Position numbers and translations under genes: made by a program
The notes under the pieces: generated by a model
Seen by the model: only the letters and a program-made list of their open reading frames with translations
Told to the model about the DNA's origin: nothing
The model's database searches: none
Assembly: GCF_900199455.1 (NCBI RefSeq)
Contig: NZ_FZQR01000019.1
Coordinates: forward strand, 1-64,000
Length of the DNA stretch: 64,000 bases
Direction of reading: 5' to 3'
From: Mesorhizobium carmichaelinearum
Lineage (GTDB): Bacteria; Pseudomonadota; Alphaproteobacteria; Rhizobiales; Rhizobiaceae
Shown: in pieces, positions 51,498 through 60,016 of the stretch
Layout: each line of letters begins with the position of its first letter
Position numbering within the stretch: the first letter of the stretch is position 1

Positions 51498-52283
51498 CTA
51501 GTTTGACTTCGGCGCTTTCCAGATCAGCGTATGCCGGTCGTCGGGGTGAGGCCGGCTGACGCTGGCGAACTGCGGCGGCGCCATCGCCCGCAGCCAGCGG
51601 TCGTCGCCCATGAAGGCGGGAACCCCGAACGGCAGGTCGCGCCGCGGAATCACCGCATAGTCGGCCTCGACCAGTTGGGCGCCATAGTTCGCCCCGGTGG
51701 CATTGCCGCCGGCGTCGGCGGTGACGATGCCGCGCAGCGTGACGACCGCCGCCCGCCAGGCGTTCGCAAGAACTTGCGGATCGTGGCTGCTGGGATGGGG
51801 AAGCTTGAACACCTGGGTTCCAGCCTTGCCAGGCCATTTGGCGACAGCGCGCTGGGCCTGCGCGCCGAAAGCGATGACCGCCTGCACTTGCGGCCCCTTC
51901 GCCATGTCGAACAGCGCGTTGCGCCACGCCAGATGCGCCGGCTCGTCAAGGACATCGTCACCGCCGGCGCTCTGGCTGGGGATCAGCGCGTAGGCGAAGG
52001 CATTGAGGCAGAGATAGGACCGGACCAGTCCAAGCTTGGCGAGAAAGCCCTGGACCCGCTGGCCGGCATCGCCGACCAATGTCCTTAGCGCCACCCTCTC
52101 GGTCGCCCCGGGATCGGATGCGATGCACAGAACCCGCGCCGACCCGTCCAGCCTGCCCCGATAGAAGACCGGCCCCCAGTCATACCAGAAGAAGTTCTTG
52201 AAGGGGGCGTAGTCGGGCACGCTGGCGAAGTGCTGGGCAAAAGCCGCAGGCGGACCGGGATCGAATTCGACGGCATTGCTCAT
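51498..52283 (-). CDS. Uracil-DNA-glycosylase-superfamily-like protein
   Basis: A 261-residue soluble protein. The segment LCIASDPGATERVALRTLVG resembles the UDG water-activating loop, and LPHPSSHDPQVLANAW resembles the HPS DNA-intercalation loop, at the right spacing. RVQGFLAKLGL and YLCLNAFAY fit the same fold. The usual catalytic Asn or Asp is not certain, so repair activity is inference. ATG 52283 is used. It stands alone. Confidence 0.7.
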   Translation of the reverse strand: MSNAVEFDPGPPAAFAQHFASVPDYAPFKNFFWYDWGPVFYRGRLDGSARVLCIASDPGATERVALRTLVGDAGQRVQGFLAKLGLVRSYLCLNAFAYALIPSQSAGGDDVLDEPAHLAWRNALFDMAKGPQVQAVIAFGAQAQRAVAKWPGKAGTQVFKLPHPSSHDPQVLANAWRAAVVTLRGIVTADAGGNATGANYGAQLVEADYAVIPRRDLPFGVPAFMGDDRWLRAMAPPQFASVSRPHPDDRHTLIWKAPKSN

Positions 52284-52591
52284 GTGCCACCTGCAGTGGT
52301 TTGAACGCAGCAAGAATTCTTCGATTACTGTACTGACAGTAATTCTATATCCGCGTCACATTCAAGTAGCCTTGGAAATTTCCCTCCAATAATATTCGAC
52401 CTGCGGCTCCCGGCCGAAAATCGCAAGGGCGTGTCATTCGGAAACAGTTGGAAAAGCAAGGATCTTGCCTTGTCGACAGATTGACCTGCCGTGCCTTCGT
52501 TCGCCGGCTCCGGTGGCATTTGATTAAAAAGCGCCTGTGGATATTTACCCCACATTCCGCCAGGCCGGCCAAGATACATTAGGGCGGGATC

Positions 52592-52798
52592 ATGGAGGGA
52601 CCCTTGACCAGCGATTTTTCAGCCGCCCGCATCCATCTCGAACGCGCCTATCACTATCTGCGCGGCGGTGACGAGACGAGCCGCGCGGCATGCGAGGCGC
52701 TCGACCTGCTGATCGAAATGGTGGCGGAGGCACAATACAGGCGGCCCGAGGCCGGGGTGCTGGACTTTCCGCAAGCGACGGCGCGGCACCCCGTTTGA
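52592..52798 (+). CDS. Small protein of unknown function
   Basis: A 68-residue acidic helical protein (ARIHLERAYHYLRGGDETSR, LDLLIEMVAEAQ) with no recognised domain. GGGCGGG precedes ATG 52592; a TTG at 52604 after GGAGGG is the alternative start. Its stop abuts the stop of the convergent GGDEF-EAL gene. The amphipathic helices suggest a small binding protein. Confidence 0.55.
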   Translation: MEGPLTSDFSAARIHLERAYHYLRGGDETSRAACEALDLLIEMVAEAQYRRPEAGVLDFPQATARHPV

Positions 52799-54898
52799 TT
52801 ATGATGCTCTGCGGGCCGATGCTGCGCTTGCCGGCCCGGTCGCACGCACCACGATCTGCTCCAGCGGTTCAGGCCGGTGCAGCAGGAAACCCTGGCCGAA
52901 ATCGACGCCCATATCGCTGAGCATGGCCAGCGTGTCCTGCCGTTCGATCTTCTCGCCCACCACGTCGCAGCCGAGGCTGCGGGCGATGCTGGTGATGGCC
53001 AACACAATTTCGCGGTCGAAGCGGCTCTCGGCGATGTGCTCGATGAAGGAACCATCGATCTTGATGGCATCGACCGGAAAGCGCCGGAGATATTCGAACG
53101 AGCTCATGCCGGCACCGAAATCGTCGAGACTGACCTTGCAGCGCCGCTCGCGTGCCTTGCGCACGAAGGTCTCGGCGGCGTCGAAATTGGTGACGGCGGC
53201 GGTTTCGGTGATCTCGAAGCCGATACAGGAATGCGGCGCCCCGGTTTGCTCGATGATGCTGTCGACGAATTCCCACAGCCCCGGATCGCTCAGCGTCTGC
53301 GCCGAAAGGTTGAAGCCGAGCGTGAGCGCGCCGGACTTCATCGCCGCCCCATGCCGCGACAGCGCGGTGCGGATGATCCAGCGATCGAGCCTGGCGGCAA
53401 TGCCGAAGCGCTCCGCGGCCGGGATGAATTCGCTGGGCGGGATCAGCTTGCCACTACGCCCGGCAAGCCGCGCCAGCACCTCGACATGGCGGCTTTCCTG
53501 CCAGGGCCGGCCCAGCCGGTGGATCTCCTGGCCGAACAGCTTCAGCCGACCGTCCTCCATGGCGTCGACCGTGTCGGCGGCGAGCCGCGCCGCGTTGAGG
53601 CCGCCGGAATTGGCCTCTGCCGAAAACACCGCGAAGCGGTCACGCCCGGCGGCCTTGGCCGCGTAGCAGGCGTCGTCGGCGCAGGCCAGCGCGTCGGCGA
53701 CCGTGGTGGCCCGGTCGTTGACGATGGCGATGCCGATGCTTGCCGCGAGCCGACGCGCGGTCGCGGCAAGGCCGAGATCGGCGCCGCGCACGGCCGCCAG
53801 TATGGCGCCGGCCAGCCGCTCAGCCTGCGCAGCGTCGCAATGGGGCACCAGCAAGGCAAATTCGTCGCCGCCGAGCCGTGCCGCATGCGCCGATGGCGGC
53901 AGGCAACGACCAATGCCCGCCGCCACGCTTTTCAGCGCCAGATCGCCGGCGGCATGGCCGGCGAAGTCGTTGAGCGCCTTGAAGTAGTCGAGATCGACAT
54001 AGAACACCGCCAGCGGCACACCCGTGGCGATATGGTCGGCAAGCAGCCTGTCGAAGGCGGTGCGATTCCACAGGCCGGTCAGTGCGTCGTGGCGGGCGGC
54101 GAACGCAAGCTCCTGTTCGCGCAGCTTGTCCTCGGTGATGTCGCGCACCGTGCCGAGGATCTGGCCGGCAGCACCCGCGGCGGCGACGTAGCGCACCAGC
54201 GATTCGATGTGGCGGATTTCGCCGTCGCGCTTGATGATGCGGTATTGCGAGGCGGTAACGCCGTTCGAGCCGGGTGCCGGCTGGTGGGCGCGCTCGGTGG
54301 CTTCCTTGTCGGCGGGGTGCAGAAAACTGTGCCAGAGATCGGCCGGCACCTCGTCGGTATCGGCGACGAGGCCGAACATCTCCCTGGTGCGGGCGTCCCA
54401 ATAGCTCTTGTGGGTGGCGATGTCATAGTGCCAGATGCCGGTACCGCTGGCGGCGAGCGCCAGGCGGAAGCGCATCGTGACCTGTTCGAGCGCGGCTTCG
54501 GCCGCCTTCTGCTTCGAAATGTCGGTCTGCACGCCCATCAGCCTGAGCGGCTGCCCATCCGCGCCGCGCTCGACAATGCCGCCGCGGTCGAGCACCCACA
54601 CCCAATGGCCCTGCTTGTGCTTCAGCCGCAGTTCCGTCTCGATGGCTTCGGTCAGCCCGGCAATGTGGCGGTCGCCACTGGCCAGCGCCCGCTCGCGGTC
54701 GTCGGGATGGGTGAGTTTCAGCCAGAGGTCGCTGGTGTTGGCGAGTTCATCTTCCTCGTAGCCCAGCATTCGCGCCCAGGTCGCCGAATAGAAGCAGTCG
54801 CCGCTGCGAAGATCCCAGTCCCAGACACCAAGATGGGCGCGCTCCAGGGCCGTGCCCCAAAACGCTCCACTGCGACTTTTCTTGCCTTGACGCGCCAT
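52799..54898 (-). CDS. PAS-PAS-GGDEF-EAL cyclic-di-GMP protein
   Basis: A 699-residue soluble signalling protein. Two PAS domains (about 10-130, VWDWDLRSGDCFYSATWARM, and 135-255, GIWHYDIATHKSYWDARTRE) precede GGDEF (ARLGGDEFALL) and EAL. The EAL domain starts degenerate (HVEVLARLAG) but keeps FNLSAQTL, GFEITET and LDDFGAGMSSF. The usual AEGVE is replaced by VGEKIE, so phosphodiesterase activity needs care. ATG 54898 is the first good start. No membrane segment is seen, so it senses a cytoplasmic cue. Confidence 0.9.
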   Translation of the reverse strand: MARQGKKSRSGAFWGTALERAHLGVWDWDLRSGDCFYSATWARMLGYEEDELANTSDLWLKLTHPDDRERALASGDRHIAGLTEAIETELRLKHKQGHWVWVLDRGGIVERGADGQPLRLMGVQTDISKQKAAEAALEQVTMRFRLALAASGTGIWHYDIATHKSYWDARTREMFGLVADTDEVPADLWHSFLHPADKEATERAHQPAPGSNGVTASQYRIIKRDGEIRHIESLVRYVAAAGAAGQILGTVRDITEDKLREQELAFAARHDALTGLWNRTAFDRLLADHIATGVPLAVFYVDLDYFKALNDFAGHAAGDLALKSVAAGIGRCLPPSAHAARLGGDEFALLVPHCDAAQAERLAGAILAAVRGADLGLAATARRLAASIGIAIVNDRATTVADALACADDACYAAKAAGRDRFAVFSAEANSGGLNAARLAADTVDAMEDGRLKLFGQEIHRLGRPWQESRHVEVLARLAGRSGKLIPPSEFIPAAERFGIAARLDRWIIRTALSRHGAAMKSGALTLGFNLSAQTLSDPGLWEFVDSIIEQTGAPHSCIGFEITETAAVTNFDAAETFVRKARERRCKVSLDDFGAGMSSFEYLRRFPVDAIKIDGSFIEHIAESRFDREIVLAITSIARSLGCDVVGEKIERQDTLAMLSDMGVDFGQGFLLHRPEPLEQIVVRATGPASAASARRAS

Positions 54899-55552
54899 CG
54901 TCTGTTTTCGCCTGCTCCACCCGCTGGCAATCTGCGGCAAAACCAGAGAAGAAACCGTTACCGGTTGCGGGACAGACGGCTGTCGGGGCTAAAGATCGTC
55001 CCGAGCGGAAAACGGCCGGTGGCCGGTCCGGCGCAGCGACGCATGCTGCTCATCATGCATCTCCTGAAAGCACGGGCCTGATTGCCGGAACTCGCCCACC
55101 GATCGGCAGCAATCGTAAATCAAGATTCTGCATGTCAAGTTTTGGTAAAAGCAATCTTGATACTCTGAAGCAATCCGCAGAACCATAATATTTGCCTTCG
55201 AAACGGAACGCTCTGCCGCTACGCACATCAAACTCATCCTGCCCCGGCAGCCACTTGATGGGCTCGTTTGGGTGCTAGAAAAAAGCGGTGCGGTCACGTG
55301 CCTAAGTAAAATTTTCTTTAGTTGAAAAAAATAGCTGTCAGGTCTATTTTCACAGGGCCAGCAGAGCAACTCAAAGTGCGAAACAAAACTGCTGGCGGGG
55401 AAATCACCAAGCACACCTTGGACAGAGGCGAGCATGACCCAGCTTGGCGCGGTTAGCCGGGCTGGCGCGAGATGTGTTTGCTTGCGAACAGCAATCCATC
55501 TCGAAATTACCTCGGATCATTTGAACGAAACTAACCTGGGAGAGGCATTGCC
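54899..55552. other. Gene-free region with lowered GC
   Basis: 654 bases with no coding region I can support. It is AT-richer than the neighbours, especially 55290-55345 (runs of A and T). CCAGCAG near 55364 can pair with CTGCTGG near 55390. It should hold the promoters of the GGDEF-EAL gene (leftward) and of the gene at 55553. Confidence 0.5.
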
Positions 55553-56419
55553 ATGTTGACAAGACATGTTGCGCTGGTTTCGGACGAATCCAGCATCCAG
55601 AATTCGGAATTGGTCGCGGTCGCGGGCGCCCTGCAGAAGCAGGTGACGCGGGATTTTGGCCCGATATGGGGAATCCAGGCCGACGTCTCGGCATTTGAGA
55701 AGCTTGAGGACATGCCGCTCGACTACTGGCCGATCATCATCAAGGACGATATCGGCAATCCCAATGCGGCCGGCTACCATGAGGACCAACATGGGCAGCC
55801 TTTTTCGCTGGTCCAGTTTTCAGCGGGCTGGCACCTGACGGCAAGCCATGAGCTCCTCGAAATGCTGGGCGATCCCTTCGGTCGGCGAATGGTGGCCGGG
55901 CAGTCTCCGGTCGCCACGCAAGGCCGCGTCAAGTTCCTGGTCGAGGTCTGCGATCCCTGCGAGGCGGAGCAGTTTGCCTACACGGTGAACGGCATCACGG
56001 TGTCCGACTTCTATACGCCGCACTATCTCGACCCGGTGGCCTCTGCCGGTGTCCGCTACAGCTATACCGGTGCGATAAAGGAGCCGAGGCAGGTGCTGAA
56101 GGGCGGGTATCTCAGCTGGTACGATCCGTCGTCGCGACAATGGTGGCAACGCACCTGGTTCGGGGGTACAAAGGCCGCTGATGGAGCGCTGCAGAACTTG
56201 AAGGTCGGCAACGGCAATCTGCGGCAGGCGATCGACCGGCTGACGCAAACCAAGCAGGCAGAGGCGCAACGTCGAGGCGCCAAGCCGCCGGGCAAGGCGG
56301 CAATGGCGGCGCGCAAGCCCGACATGGCCTTTGCCAACCACGCCGCGGACCTTCGCGCGACGATCGCGGTGGTGACGAAAAAGGCGACAGCCGCCGCGGT
56401 AACGAAAAGGCCCAAGTGA
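55553..56419 (+). CDS. Unrecognised protein with a HELLE motif (putative metal-dependent peptidase)
   Basis: A 288-residue protein of a family I cannot name. The striking segment is GWHLTASHELLEMLGDPFG. HELLE has the His-Glu-x-x-Glu layout of metallopeptidase helices but lacks the second His of HExxH. A downstream EVCDPCEAEQFAY and GITVSDFYTPHYLDP may supply further ligands. No signal peptide is seen. The last 70 residues are Ala/Lys-rich and basic, suggesting binding to nucleic acid or envelope. A 63-residue charged protein follows at once. Confidence 0.7.
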   Translation: MLTRHVALVSDESSIQNSELVAVAGALQKQVTRDFGPIWGIQADVSAFEKLEDMPLDYWPIIIKDDIGNPNAAGYHEDQHGQPFSLVQFSAGWHLTASHELLEMLGDPFGRRMVAGQSPVATQGRVKFLVEVCDPCEAEQFAYTVNGITVSDFYTPHYLDPVASAGVRYSYTGAIKEPRQVLKGGYLSWYDPSSRQWWQRTWFGGTKAADGALQNLKVGNGNLRQAIDRLTQTKQAEAQRRGAKPPGKAAMAARKPDMAFANHAADLRATIAVVTKKATAAAVTKRPK

Positions 56420-56467
56420 TCCGCCTCGGTTGCTCGGGTCCCGGCCATTGCAAAGGAGTTGCCCGAG

Positions 56468-56659
56468 ATGGCGAAGAAACCAGGAACAACCGACCAACCC
56501 CCCAGCGCCGGCGATACGCCGGCGCAGATCCGGCGCGCCGAGGAACTCCGCCGCGAGATCGCCGAAATCGCCAAAGGTGGAAAGCCTGCCGGCAAGCCGA
56601 CCCCGCGCGAAATGACCGATGCGGCCGCGCGCGCCAAGGCCGGCAAGACCGAAGACTAG
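56468..56659 (+). CDS. Small charged protein of unknown function
   Basis: A 63-residue hydrophilic protein rich in Lys, Arg, Glu and Pro (GDTPAQIRRAEELRREIAEI), probably disordered with one helix. AAGGAG at 56453-56458 fits ATG 56468. It lies 48 bases after the HELLE-motif gene and is likely co-transcribed. Confidence 0.6.
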   Translation: MAKKPGTTDQPPSAGDTPAQIRRAEELRREIAEIAKGGKPAGKPTPREMTDAAARAKAGKTED

Positions 56660-56688
56660 CAGGTCAGCGAAGATCGCTGCCCATCGCC

Positions 56689-56916
56689 TAGAGCAGTTCA
56701 CCGTTTCACGGAAACGGCGAACCGCTCTAACTCTTTGTTTTGACGCAATTCCCTAGGGAAAGCGCTACGCGCTTTTCCCGGAAAAACCGTTCACACTTTT
56801 CCTGGAATTGCTCTAATGCATGTCGCCCAAGAATGACCTCGCTTTGGGGAAAACGACATGCATGAAAACAACGACTTAAGCGCGTCGCCTATTTCCATTT
56901 TGATGCGACGCGCTTA
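56689..56916. repeat. Rhizobial palindromic intergenic repeat
   Basis: A chain of hairpins: GAGCAGTTC...GAACCGCTC, then GCGCTACGCGC with the segment GGAATTGCTCTAATGCATG, and finally AAGCGCGTCGC...GCGACGCGCTT. I recognise this as a type widely repeated in Mesorhizobium and Rhizobium genomes. It fills the gap between the small charged gene and a small lipoprotein gene. Confidence 0.8.
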
Positions 56917-56927
56917 GGGCCGGCAGA

Positions 56928-57059
56928 TCACGGCGACCACATCAGATGCGCAGAGGACTTGGCCGGCTGCTCCGGCTTGGCGAAGGGGCTGTTTCGCTCG
57001 CAGCCGAGCAGCGCCAGAGCGCCCACGAGGATGAGTGTCCGAAAAATCACACGATGCAT
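56928..57059 (-). CDS. Small lipoprotein
   Basis: A 43-residue precursor with a lipobox: basic start MHRVIFRT, hydrophobic LILVGALALLGC, with the Cys at position 20 as the lipidation site. AAGGA lies at a suitable distance before ATG 57059. An in-frame ATG at 57137, also with a fair ribosome site, would add a hydrophobic segment and bury the lipobox. The mature part is only about 24 residues, like entericidin-type lipoproteins. Confidence 0.6.
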   Translation of the reverse strand: MHRVIFRTLILVGALALLGCERNSPFAKPEQPAKSSAHLMWSP

Positions 57060-57208
57060 TGGATGTCCTTCGATGAGGCTCAAGGCCGTCAACCAGAGCT
57101 GCCAGATGAAGAACCAGGCAATTGAAATGGCCTCCATGGCCAGGCTCTCCTGTTGATTTGGATCCTTGGCAAATCGCCGTTGAAAAGAGGTTTTGGCCGT
57201 GGAGGTCG

Positions 57209-57868
57209 TCACTTCAGCTGCGCGACAAGCGCATCCGCTCCCTTGTCGACACCGGCCTGCGCGGCGGCCAGCGGTTGCATGCTGGCCTTGATGTTGATCG
57301 GGCTCGGATATTGCTTGGTGACGAAGGCCTTCAGCAGGCGGTTGGTCCCGGCGTCGAAGATCTCGACGGCGTAGAGGACCGAGCCGGTCAGCGAGCCTTC
57401 GCGGTCGCGGGCGGTCTGCACGGTGTTGTAGACGCCGCCGGCGATGTCGAAGCGCGAAAGCGTGCCAAGAACCGGCGTGTTGGCCTTGGCGCCGGTCAGC
57501 GTCAGCCGCACCCGCAAGGTGTTCGGTCCCGGCTTGCCGGTGAGCGTGAAGCGGCTCTTCAGCCTTTCGGTGAAGCGATCCTGCATATAGCTGGCGATCG
57601 CCGCCCGGTCGCTTGCCGGCATCTTGCCGAACTGCCCGTCGGCACCGCGATAGATGACGACGGGATCGACGATGACGCTCGTGTATTGTTTCCAGTCGAC
57701 CGCGGTCGAATAGCTGTAGGGAACCCGCCCGGTTGCGTCACGCGGATTGGGAGCAAGTTCAGCCGACGAGGATAATCCCGAATAGGCGATCGGATCGGCG
57801 CTGACGCAGCCCTGGACAGCCATGCCAAGCCCGGCGATGGCCAGGAAATTCCTGATGGTCTTGTGCAT
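57209..57868 (-). CDS. DUF3313-family lipoprotein
   Basis: A 219-residue lipoprotein: signal and lipobox AIAGLGMAVQGC with Cys at about residue 21, then a DUF3313 domain (YSGLSSSAELAPNPRDATGR, SVIVDPVVIYRGADGQFG, RVRLTLTGAK). It sits in the outer membrane or periplasm; function is unknown. The membrane-protein gene upstream ends two bases before it starts, so the two are tightly coupled. Confidence 0.87.
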   Translation of the reverse strand: MHKTIRNFLAIAGLGMAVQGCVSADPIAYSGLSSSAELAPNPRDATGRVPYSYSTAVDWKQYTSVIVDPVVIYRGADGQFGKMPASDRAAIASYMQDRFTERLKSRFTLTGKPGPNTLRVRLTLTGAKANTPVLGTLSRFDIAGGVYNTVQTARDREGSLTGSVLYAVEIFDAGTNRLLKAFVTKQYPSPINIKASMQPLAAAQAGVDKGADALVAQLK

Positions 57869-57870
57869 AT

Positions 57871-58386
57871 TCAATGTCCTGTTGCGAGCAAAAGCGTGAT
57901 GACGGTGACCGGGCAGAGGCTTGCCGGTACGCACAGCATCACGCGGGCGGTGCCGAACCACGCGTGCCGGCGCGAGCTGCGCGCCGCGTGGGCGAAGACC
58001 TTCGAGACGAGGTGCAGCAGCGGCAGCAGTGCGAGGATCGCCGCCAGCACCAGCAGCAGCGTCTGTGGCCGATAGTCCGACAGCGCCTCTGAGCCAGGGA
58101 CCGCCGCGTGGACGCGGTCGAACAATCGCAGCGCCAGCAGGGCCGTCATCATGTCGACGAGGCACAAAGCAAGGCCGGTGGCCGCCAACGGCGAGAAACG
58201 GAACGCCAGGGGCCGCCGCACGGTCAGCGGTCGAGGATTCCCAAGCCGGTGCTGGATCTCACGATCGACAGACGTGGCCGTAACAGGTCCGTGTGTTGAA
58301 AACGCTGTGCCGGAAGCCTTCAGCCTGGCCAGGTGCCCGCCGTTTGCGGGCCAGCCAGCACCGCTCTTCGTCCCCGGCCCAAACAT
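57871..58386 (-). CDS. Membrane protein of unknown function
   Basis: A 171-residue protein with three or four hydrophobic segments (PLAATGLALCLVDMMTALLA, TLLLVLAAILALLPLLHLVS, VMLCVPASLCPVTVITLLLA). The N-terminal 50 residues are soluble. ATG 58386 has GAGGGG upstream. It is coupled to the DUF3313 lipoprotein gene and lies 64 bases downstream of the TetR gene in the same direction. Confidence 0.7.
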   Translation of the reverse strand: MFGPGTKSGAGWPANGGHLARLKASGTAFSTHGPVTATSVDREIQHRLGNPRPLTVRRPLAFRFSPLAATGLALCLVDMMTALLALRLFDRVHAAVPGSEALSDYRPQTLLLVLAAILALLPLLHLVSKVFAHAARSSRRHAWFGTARVMLCVPASLCPVTVITLLLATGH

Positions 58387-58450
58387 GCCTGCACCCCTCG
58401 CTCTTGCGTTGGGTGTCCGTATAGCAGCCAAAAATGGATTTGCGAACCGT

Positions 58451-59059
58451 CTAGTCGGTTTTTTTATTCGCTACCCGCCTGCCGGTGGAATGCTCCTTTG
58501 CGGCGGCAGGCCACTGGGTATTGTCAAGGAGGCGGTCGAACAGGCGCTCCAGATCCGCTTCCGACAGCGAGCAGATGCCCATCATTGTCGACAGGGCAAG
58601 GCCCTTGGCCGCGAACAGGCGAAGCGTCGCCAGATCCGGGTCCGTCGCTTCGGCTCGAATGGCCTCGACCTTGCCGGCGTCCGTCTCCCGCAGGCCGGAC
58701 AGCAGTGCCGGGTTTTCCGCCAGGGCGCCGAGCAGGCCGAAGGCCACCGAATGCGGTTCCGAGATGGCCTTGCGTTGCACCGCGATCTGCGCCGCGAGTT
58801 GCGGCTCCTTGCCGTCAGCGCCGGCCGAGGCCAGATAGTCCCTGGAAAAATTCTCGAAGAACTCGACCTGGTTCTCCAGCAGGGTCTTGAGCACCGCTTC
58901 CTTGGTGCGGAACTGATGCATCACGCCGCCTTTCGAGAGGCCGCCCTCGCGGGCGATGGCGTCCAGCGTCAACCGCCCCGGCCCATCGCGCGCGATGATG
59001 GCGAGCGCCGCCTGGATGATGGCGTTTCGCGAGCGTTCGGAACGGGAGACATTGTCCAT
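58451..59059 (-). CDS. TetR-family regulator
   Basis: A 202-residue repressor with the helix-turn-helix TLDAIAREGGLSKGGVMHQF at about residues 31-50 and a helical C-terminal ligand domain. ATG 59059 has AGGA upstream. It is the first gene of a leftward set with the membrane protein and lipoprotein, and it is divergent from the SnoaL-like gene. The C-terminus ends RRVANKKTD. Confidence 0.9.
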   Translation of the reverse strand: MDNVSRSERSRNAIIQAALAIIARDGPGRLTLDAIAREGGLSKGGVMHQFRTKEAVLKTLLENQVEFFENFSRDYLASAGADGKEPQLAAQIAVQRKAISEPHSVAFGLLGALAENPALLSGLRETDAGKVEAIRAEATDPDLATLRLFAAKGLALSTMMGICSLSEADLERLFDRLLDNTQWPAAAKEHSTGRRVANKKTD

Positions 59060-59293
59060 GATATGTCCTGCTGCAATTGCGGCGGTGGGCAGCGACATTG
59101 CCTCCGCGCCCACGAGATAGACCTGAACACGGACAAAAACAATCCATCCGGTCTGTTTATCGACGTCGACGCCCTCCCCGTCTTTCGATTGGCCGGCAAG
59201 AACCGGAGTTTTGCGCATCCCCGATCGTCCTAGGGATGGCTCAGGTCATCGGCGACACCGATGCCCCCCGCCAACCACAAAAGGATGCTCCCG

Positions 59294-59743
59294 ATGACCA
59301 AACAGGAAGACAACAAGGCCGTCGTCGTCAGATGGTTCACCGACTTCTGGGGTGAAACCTGCGATCTCAGCGTCGTCGACGACATCGCCGCGCCCGACAT
59401 GCTGCTCAAATATTCACTGCATGAGCCGCGCCGGGGCCGCGACGACATCAAGTCCTTCATGACCGACTTCCGCGCCGCCTTCCCGGATCTCAACTTCTGG
59501 GCCACGGCCGATCTTATTGCCGAGGGCGATTATGTCGTCGGCCAGTGGGAGGGCGGCGGCACGCATTCCGGGCCGGCCTTCGGCGATTTCCTCGCCGGCT
59601 CGCTGCCCGCCGCCACCGGCCGCACCATGCGCTTCACCGGCACCACCGTGCTGAAGGTGATCGACGGCCGCATCGTCGAGGAGATCGGTCTCGACGACGG
59701 CGTCGCGGCGCTGACCCAGCTCGGCCTGATCAAGGCCGCCTGA
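59294..59743 (+). CDS. SnoaL-like / NTF2-fold protein
   Basis: A 149-residue protein of the SnoaL-like polyketide-cyclase/ester-cyclase group: VVRWFTDFWGETCDLSVVDD at the start, then LNFWATADLIAEGDYVVGQW and GRTMRFTGTTVLKVIDGRI. It binds a small hydrophobic substrate in a cone-shaped pocket; the reaction is unknown. ATG 59294 is chosen for spacing to AAAAGG. It is divergent from the TetR gene and may be controlled by it. Confidence 0.85.
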   Translation: MTKQEDNKAVVVRWFTDFWGETCDLSVVDDIAAPDMLLKYSLHEPRRGRDDIKSFMTDFRAAFPDLNFWATADLIAEGDYVVGQWEGGGTHSGPAFGDFLAGSLPAATGRTMRFTGTTVLKVIDGRIVEEIGLDDGVAALTQLGLIKAA

Positions 59744-59750
59744 TTTTGCA

Positions 59751-59777
59751 GGGCCATCGCCGCTCAGGCGATGGCCC
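59751..59777 (+). terminator. Hairpin after the SnoaL-like gene
   Basis: GGGCCATCGCC-N5-GGCGATGGCCC, an 11-base perfect stem eight bases after the stop. No T run follows. Confidence 0.6.
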
Positions 59778-60016
59778 CCTTCGACCGTGGCCGAAGCCCG
59801 GCAACCTATCGGGGCAGTTGGAAGCGCGACTCCGCCGTCATCAATACTCATGCACTTGACGACGACATCGTCGTCAACGAATCCTTGATGAAAAGGGAAG
59901 AATTATTCACATCTAATATTTGGAGATTTTATCAATTTAAAAGTGAAACCGAATCGTAATACTTAATCCTCAAAATACTCTCAGTAGGGCTTTGGGCGGC
60001 TGGCGGGTTTTCCTCG

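Noticed and set aside
52325..52579. 84-codon open frame on the minus strand
   Set aside because: No recognisable domain, lower GC than real neighbours and no convincing ribosome site.
52877..55081. 734-codon open frame on the plus strand
   Set aside because: Antisense to the PAS-PAS-GGDEF-EAL gene; no domain and skewed composition.
54989..55435. 148-codon open frame on the minus strand in the gene-free region
   Set aside because: No ribosome site, no domain, and it runs through AT-rich sequence likely to hold promoters.
57122..57775. 217-codon open frame on the plus strand
   Set aside because: Antisense to the DUF3313 lipoprotein gene.
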